A stretch of 36,073 nt of DNA from an uncultured Lachnospiraceae bacterium (lineage in GTDB: Bacteria > Bacillota > Clostridia > Lachnospirales > Lachnospiraceae), in contig CAJUAE010000019.1 of the NCBI GenBank assembly GCA_910583965.1, forward strand, positions 7,794 to 43,866, written 5' to 3'. Positions 31,968 to 36,073 of this stretch are shown here, one piece after another; within the stretch, counting starts at the first letter, position 1, and every line of letters starts with the position of its first letter. The translations under genes and the position numbers were made by a program. The notes under the pieces are model-generated. The model was not told the origin of the DNA and made no database searches. It worked only from the letters and a program-made list of their open reading frames with translations.

Positions 31968-32055
31968 TTGCAATCAATCTATTAAATAAGCTATAATGTA
32001 GGTCATGTTACTATTAGCGTAACCACAGGTTGCGAAAAAAATGAATGTGCAACCT
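31968..32055 (+). promoter_or_regulatory. Promoter and hairpin-rich leader before the Xre pseudogene
   Basis: TTGCAA (31968-31973) and TATAAT (31992-31997) are spaced by 18 nt. The transcript would begin near 32004 with three hairpins that exclude each other: GTTAC...GTAAC (32007-32023), CGTAACC-ACA-GGTTGCG (32018-32034) and AGGTTGC...GCAACCT (32027-32055). A second TATAAT lies at 32108-32113, close to the pseudogene start, without a good -35. Confidence 0.5.
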
Positions 32056-32136
32056 CAACGTGCCAAAATATCAAAATTGCTTGCTAGTACGCAATCATAA
32101 AAAATAGTATAATTTGGGACAAAGGAGGTGAAATAC

Positions 32137-32462
32137 ATGACATTTTCAGAAAAGCTGTTGTTGATTAGAAAGCAAAAAGGGCTGTCACAAGAGCAGCTTG
32201 CAGAGATGCTTGATGTGTCAAGACAATCTGTTTCCAAATGGGAAACCCAGCAGACTTTACCGGAACCGAATAAACTCGTACTTATCAGAATATTTTTGAT
32301 GTGCCCATCGACCAGCTATTAAAAGATGAGCTTTCTATTAGCGAGGAAAATGAGACAACCAGCGAAACCGAAATTACAGAAACTACTTCTGGCGCAGTCA
32401 AATTAGATATTATGTTCTGTACAAAATGCGGAAAAGAAAATCGTGTGGATAGTGGGATTTGA
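32137..32462 (+). pseudogene. Broken Xre-family regulator with zinc-ribbon tail
   Basis: The start MTFSEKLLLIRKQKGLSQEQ continues through a normal HTH domain (LDVSRQSVSKWETQQTLPEP), with AGGAGG 8 nt before the ATG. Near 32281-32286 the frame shifts. The expected continuation (SEYFDVPIDQLLKDELS) is present in the +1 frame, as if two bases were lost. That frame then reaches a zinc-ribbon start (FCTKCGKENRVDSGI) and stops at TGA (32460-32462), exactly where a second cysteine would be expected. Reading past it gives only YNPQ before the next stop. It therefore carries two lesions and is unlikely to work. Confidence 0.85.
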
Positions 32463-32506
32463 TATAATCCTCAATGACAGTAAACTTAGTACTTCTAAAT
32501 CAAGAT

Positions 32507-32658
32507 ATGTGAAATTTTAATTTCACATTAACTCCCATCTGCCCGCTTTGGCGGGCGTACTAATCAGGATATGTGAAATTTTAATTTCACATTAACTCCC
32601 ATCTGCCCGCTTTGGCGGGCGTACTAATCAGGATATGTGAAATTTTAATTTCACATTA
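32507..32658 (-). repeat. Tandem array of 64-bp structured repeats
   Basis: Two full units and a partial third have a period of 64 nt and are almost identical. Each unit has a 22-bp palindrome (ATGTGAAATT-TT-AATTTCACAT; 32507-32528, 32571-32592, 32635-32656) and a GCCCGC-TTTG-GCGGGC hairpin (32541-32556, 32605-32620). The start of the unit on the minus strand, GGGAGTTAATGTG, contains the last codons and stop of the J-like gene. Related copies are at 1-53 and 229-260. Confidence 0.93.
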
Positions 32659-34290
32659 ACTCCCAAGTTCCTTAATTGATTCTTCCCAAATTTCCTTTAG
32701 CAGTATCTCTTGACTGGGTAAGTCTGAAAATGGATATTGTAAAGTTTTTTCCTTACTATTGTTTGTTGCATCTTTTACATGGAACGTAATCGTTGATGGG
32801 GCTAGATTTTGTATTGTGTCTTTCTGAAGCACTGCATAAATATTTTCCAATTCTGTTTCTTGTGCTTCTATTGTGTCTGCCGTTGTCAGCTCTACAGACA
32901 AAAATTGTTCTCCAGAAGCTTTCTTTAGCGATATCGAACAGTGCAACCCATACTTATTGGCAAGCATTTGTATACTTCGATTCTCAAAGTTGTCACTGTA
33001 CGAAACCATATTTCCTTCTCCATCATCAACAATTGTTATGCGAATGTTTTGTTCGTTGGACAATAATTCACCTTTTGGTCTTACTTTTCCCTCAATAACA
33101 TATTCTCTCTCGGTATTGTCTGGTGGATTCATTCCACCCGAAAAAATAAAATCAGGATACTTTTCTTTCATTAGGTTTCGCACCTGTTCACATGCTGCCC
33201 TACGGTTTGGATACCGATTGCGATTAATTTCGTTTGACTGTATTGTTAACCCAAAAGAAACGATGACAATCAACGCAAAGATACCAATATAGAAAATCCT
33301 CTTAGCACTTTTTACAAGTTTTCCATGTCTATCAAATATCGACATCTCGACATATCTATCAAACTCTTTTTTCAGTATCCAATATAGTTTTTGATAACCT
33401 GGGGCATAGAGCACCTGACCTGCGACAGTATCATAGTGTTGGTAATCAAAAACATCCCAGAGTGCATACACAAAATCTTTTGAGGTTTTCTCTATATTCT
33501 TTGTCAAAAATGCTGCGATTGTATTAGGTATGCTATCCAAATCACGTATCAGCAAAAAGTCACGATTATACATAAACTGAAGCAAGCCCATACTGTTTTG
33601 TAAACTTGGATTTGCCAAATATTCCTTCCACAGCGATTCCCAATACAGTAATACCTCCTGTTGCCTTTGGCTATTCTGGGAAAACAAGGCTTCATATTTT
33701 TTCTTCTCCTCTATATTAAAATCCCTTAGTGGTAAATTTTGTATGCTTCCTTGCTGAAGTTTGTTGCGCTGTTCTTTTGTATCTGCACTATCTTGTTGTA
33801 GATTTTGTGTATCTTCTTGATAATCAAGCTTATTTTGTTGTTCTTCTATCTTTGTGTTACTTGGCGGTGGATTCTGTTTTTTCTCTTGATGATATGATTC
33901 TATATCTTGCTCTTTTTCCAACAATACTTTGGAATTTTTTTCATGCGGAGTCTGATTCAATAACTGGCGGGCTTTCTCATAGGATTCATTATCTTCCTGT
34001 TTTGTATCATTTTCTGGCGCAACATCTTCTTTTGATTTTGAAATGGTTTCCACAGGCAAAGTTTGTCTACTAGAAGTATCTTCCTGCTGCAAAGTAGACT
34101 GTGTTTTGGTACGAAGCACACATAGATTAAGCGCCGCCTGATATGCTTCATATAACTTTTGAAATGCTTCTGGGTTTTCCTCTGGGTGACAATGTTTGAC
34201 AGCCTCCGCGTATGCTCTTTTCACTTCCCTTTTATTGGTGGTCGATGCAATTCCCAATGTTTCCCAGATTTCCTGCTCTCTATTCAACAT
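32656..34290 (-). CDS. Membrane-anchored J-like co-chaperone partner of HscC
   Basis: The 544-aa protein is probably the co-chaperone of the Hsp70 encoded just upstream. An N-terminal J-like domain covers residues about 3-60 (REQEIWETLGIASTTNKREV, AYAEAVKHCHPEENPEAFQK). The catalytic HPD is HPE at 35-37. Residues 65-200 are a low-complexity Q/E/N/K-rich linker. A single transmembrane segment (FYIGIFALIVIVSFGLTIQ) lies near 332-350, with a soluble C-terminal part after it. The start at 34290 has GAGGAG 6 nt upstream and overlaps the hscC-like stop by 11 nt; a longer frame to 34362 lies inside hscC. E. coli pairs HscC with the similar DjlB/DjlC proteins. The C-terminus ends inside a repeat. Confidence 0.82.
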   Translation of the reverse strand: MLNREQEIWETLGIASTTNKREVKRAYAEAVKHCHPEENPEAFQKLYEAYQAALNLCVLRTKTQSTLQQEDTSSRQTLPVETISKSKEDVAPENDTKQEDNESYEKARQLLNQTPHEKNSKVLLEKEQDIESYHQEKKQNPPPSNTKIEEQQNKLDYQEDTQNLQQDSADTKEQRNKLQQGSIQNLPLRDFNIEEKKKYEALFSQNSQRQQEVLLYWESLWKEYLANPSLQNSMGLLQFMYNRDFLLIRDLDSIPNTIAAFLTKNIEKTSKDFVYALWDVFDYQHYDTVAGQVLYAPGYQKLYWILKKEFDRYVEMSIFDRHGKLVKSAKRIFYIGIFALIVIVSFGLTIQSNEINRNRYPNRRAACEQVRNLMKEKYPDFIFSGGMNPPDNTEREYVIEGKVRPKGELLSNEQNIRITIVDDGEGNMVSYSDNFENRSIQMLANKYGLHCSISLKKASGEQFLSVELTTADTIEAQETELENIYAVLQKDTIQNLAPSTITFHVKDATNNSKEKTLQYPFSDLPSQEILLKEIWEESIKELGS

Positions 34291-35971
34291 CAAAAAACTC
34301 CTCAAATCGGTCAAGCATCGCTGTAATTTGCTGGCGAAGTATATGCTTTGCATGTTTATCATTTACTGATATGACATACTCGTAATCTTCCATTGCCTTA
34401 GCGATACGTACTCTGTTTATTCCTGTCAGCTCTTGATACAGACGTTCTGCCTGCGCTAGAAGCAGCTTGTCCCGTTCATCACCAGAAAAATCCGACTTAT
34501 ATTGCTTTAACAATTCTATCTTTTGGGCAATCTCTTTTTGGGAAAGGTTCATTCCCTCACTTTTAAAAATTGCTTGCTTTTTATTGGTACTAAAACCATC
34601 TTCTACATCTACGACAAGAATCCCATTAATATCATACGCAAAAGTTACATTGACAACTGCCTCGTTCGCCATCATTGGTGCGATGTCTATTATAATGGAA
34701 CCCAGACAGAGATTGTCTGCACAATCAAACGCTTCTCCTTGGTAGATATTAAATTTAACCTTTTTTTGCATATTGTGTACATTGGTGTAAGTTCTAGTTT
34801 TTGAAATCGGCAGCACGCTATTTCGTTCAATGATTGGCGACATATTAAAATGCCCATTATTACTTGGATTATGTGTTCCAACACCTAACGTAAAAGGACA
34901 GATGTCAGTCAACAACATATCACGTATCTCCTCATTTCGTGCTTTAATCCCCGCGTAAATTCCAGCTCCCTGCGCAATCACCTCATCAGGTGATCCTATC
35001 ATGACGGGCTCTTTACCGAGTAGATTATGCAAAAAATAGGATACAATCGGCATCTTACTAGACCCGCCCGCTAGGATAATCTCATCGATATCTATTGCGT
35101 GATAACCGCTATCTCTCAATGCATGTTTCACAACTGTCTCTATCCTATCAAAAAGCGTGCTACAACATGTAATCAAAACTTCATTATTTAGGACAATCGC
35201 CTTATCTTCCCCTGCAATCTCCATATGTAAAAGCACATTTTCTTTCTCTGTAAGTTCTTTTTTTGCTCTCTCTGCAAGACGGATTAAAGTTGCCTGCTTT
35301 TGCGGTGAAAGGCTATTGATATCAATATTGTGACGAGTACAAAAGTATGTCGCAATGCTTTTGTCAAAATCATTTCCACCAAGATGATTATCACCGCTCA
35401 CCGCCACAATCTCAATCACATTGTTAAAATAATCTACCACAGAGACATCCAATGTTCCGCCGCCAAAATCAAATACAAGATAAACCTGCTCGTCCTCCTC
35501 GCTTAACATACTGGTGGCAAGTGCGGCAGCAGAAGGCTCATTGACAAGACGCTCCACATAAATTCCAGCAATCTTGCCGGCTTCAAGTGTCGCAGCGCGC
35601 TGATTATTATTAAAATACGCTGGCACACTGATAACTGCCTCTGTCACATCTTCGCCTAGATACTTTTCTGCGTCTTGCTTTAACTGGCGCAGCACAAACG
35701 CAGAAAGTTCTTGTGGTGTAAATTCCTTTCCTGCCAAACAAAACATTTTGGGACTGCCCATAAAGCGCTTGAACGCCGCTGCTGTATCGGTTGGATTGGT
35801 CACTAGCCGTTCTTTTGCAATTGCGCCTACAACAACAGCGCCATTATCTTCAAAACTCACAACACTTGGTGTCAGATACGAACCAAAGCCATTGGGTATC
35901 AACTCTGCCTTACCATCCTTATACACACAGGCAAGACTGTTTGTTGTTCCCAAATCAATTCCTATTATCAT
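34280..35971 (-). CDS. hscC: Hsp70-family chaperone, HscC-like
   Basis: The 563-aa length matches the short HscC branch, clearly shorter than DnaK (about 610-640). The nucleotide-binding motifs are intact: IIGIDLGTTNSLACVY at the N-terminus, LVFDFGGGTLDVSVVDYF near 170 and EIILAGGSSKMPIVSYFL near 310. The substrate domain is recognisable (NSVLPISKTRTYTNVHNMQ, then DINGILVVDVEDGFS), with a short lid. The ATG at 35971 was chosen because GGGAG lies 9 nt upstream; a TTG at 35980 would leave no spacing. It overlaps the J-like gene, so the two are translationally coupled. Confidence 0.9.
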   Translation of the reverse strand: MIIGIDLGTTNSLACVYKDGKAELIPNGFGSYLTPSVVSFEDNGAVVVGAIAKERLVTNPTDTAAAFKRFMGSPKMFCLAGKEFTPQELSAFVLRQLKQDAEKYLGEDVTEAVISVPAYFNNNQRAATLEAGKIAGIYVERLVNEPSAAALATSMLSEEDEQVYLVFDFGGGTLDVSVVDYFNNVIEIVAVSGDNHLGGNDFDKSIATYFCTRHNIDINSLSPQKQATLIRLAERAKKELTEKENVLLHMEIAGEDKAIVLNNEVLITCCSTLFDRIETVVKHALRDSGYHAIDIDEIILAGGSSKMPIVSYFLHNLLGKEPVMIGSPDEVIAQGAGIYAGIKARNEEIRDMLLTDICPFTLGVGTHNPSNNGHFNMSPIIERNSVLPISKTRTYTNVHNMQKKVKFNIYQGEAFDCADNLCLGSIIIDIAPMMANEAVVNVTFAYDINGILVVDVEDGFSTNKKQAIFKSEGMNLSQKEIAQKIELLKQYKSDFSGDERDKLLLAQAERLYQELTGINRVRIAKAMEDYEYVISVNDKHAKHILRQQITAMLDRFEEFFDVE

Positions 35972-36007
35972 ATTTTCCAACTCCCAAATAAAATTTAATC
36001 CATTTTT

Positions 36008-36036
36008 AGCGTATCACGCATTACCCACAACGTCAA
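36008..36036 (-). promoter_or_regulatory. Promoter of the HscC/J-like operon
   Basis: TTGACG (36031-36036) and TACGCT (36008-36013) are separated by 17 nt on the minus strand, about 40 nt upstream of the hscC-like ATG. The -10 box has three mismatches. No CIRCE-type inverted repeat was seen, so HrcA control is not suggested. Confidence 0.6.
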
Positions 36037-36073
36037 TGTATCGGCATAAATAAGTTCCCTTATATAAAAGCTA

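Noticed and set aside
32507..32658. CRISPR-like array
   Set aside because: The units are near-identical over the whole 64-nt period, without unique spacers, only two to three copies exist, and no cas genes are near.
34291..34362. 24-residue longer start of the J-like protein
   Set aside because: It lies within the hscC-like gene with no ribosome site, while GAGGAG precedes the ATG at 34290.
1..36073. Insertion sequences, tRNA or rRNA genes
   Set aside because: No transposase frame, no IS ends, and no tRNA cloverleaf or rRNA sequence was recognised while reading both strands; a dedicated scan was not possible.

Overview
The window looks like the chromosome of a low-GC Firmicute of class Clostridia, most likely a Lachnospiraceae relative (Roseburia/Agathobacter/Butyrivibrio type). 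This is inferred from gene order, AT-rich spacers, strong Shine-Dalgarno sites, a zinc-type S14 protein, a KOW-domain gene between map and infA, and an enlarged L17. No rRNA, tRNA, CRISPR array or insertion sequence was seen. Almost everything is on the minus strand. Only one intact gene (26800-27693) and one pseudogene (32137-32462) are on the plus strand.

Layout from left to right. Positions 1-2934 hold repeat-rich sequence and a complete DpnII-like GATC restriction-modification operon (Dam-type methylase, second adenine methylase, endonuclease). Positions 3304-5383 hold rpsI-rplM with a consensus promoter and a structured leader, then truA. Positions 5567-8145 encode the energizing module of an ECF vitamin/metal transporter (EcfA1-EcfA2-EcfT). 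Positions 8241-8957 hold a J-domain gene inserted between the transporter genes and rplQ. Positions 9194-26093 are the complete S10-spc-alpha ribosomal cluster. Read in the direction of transcription this is rpsJ rplC rplD rplW rplB rpsS rplV rpsC rplP rpmC rpsQ rplN rplX rplE rpsZ rpsH rplF rplR rpsE rpmD rplO secY adk map KOW infA rpmJ rpsM rpsK rpsD rpoA rplQ. It starts at a TTGCAA-17-TATACT promoter with a structured leader of about 290 nt, and it ends at a terminator at 9149-9174.

Right of the ribosomal cluster the region is accessory. It holds a lone methyltransferase gene, a small Q-rich membrane protein, a four-gene membrane/regulator operon (DUF2975, Xre regulator, DUF4173-like, DUF2752), a doubly broken Xre/zinc-ribbon regulator gene, and a two-gene chaperone operon. 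That operon encodes an HscC-like Hsp70 and a membrane-anchored J-like protein in which HPD is replaced by HPE.

The most unusual signal is non-coding. At least four families of short structured repeats sit just 3' of minus-strand genes, often abutting the terminator and in two places overlapping a stop codon. One family forms a tandem array of 64-bp units that supplies the stop codon of the J-like gene. Other points worth a look are a partial duplication of the 3' end of rpsM, a string of back-to-back hairpins upstream of rpsM, a hairpin in the S10 leader that hides an in-frame upstream start codon, and a promoter leader with mutually exclusive hairpins in front of the dead Xre gene.
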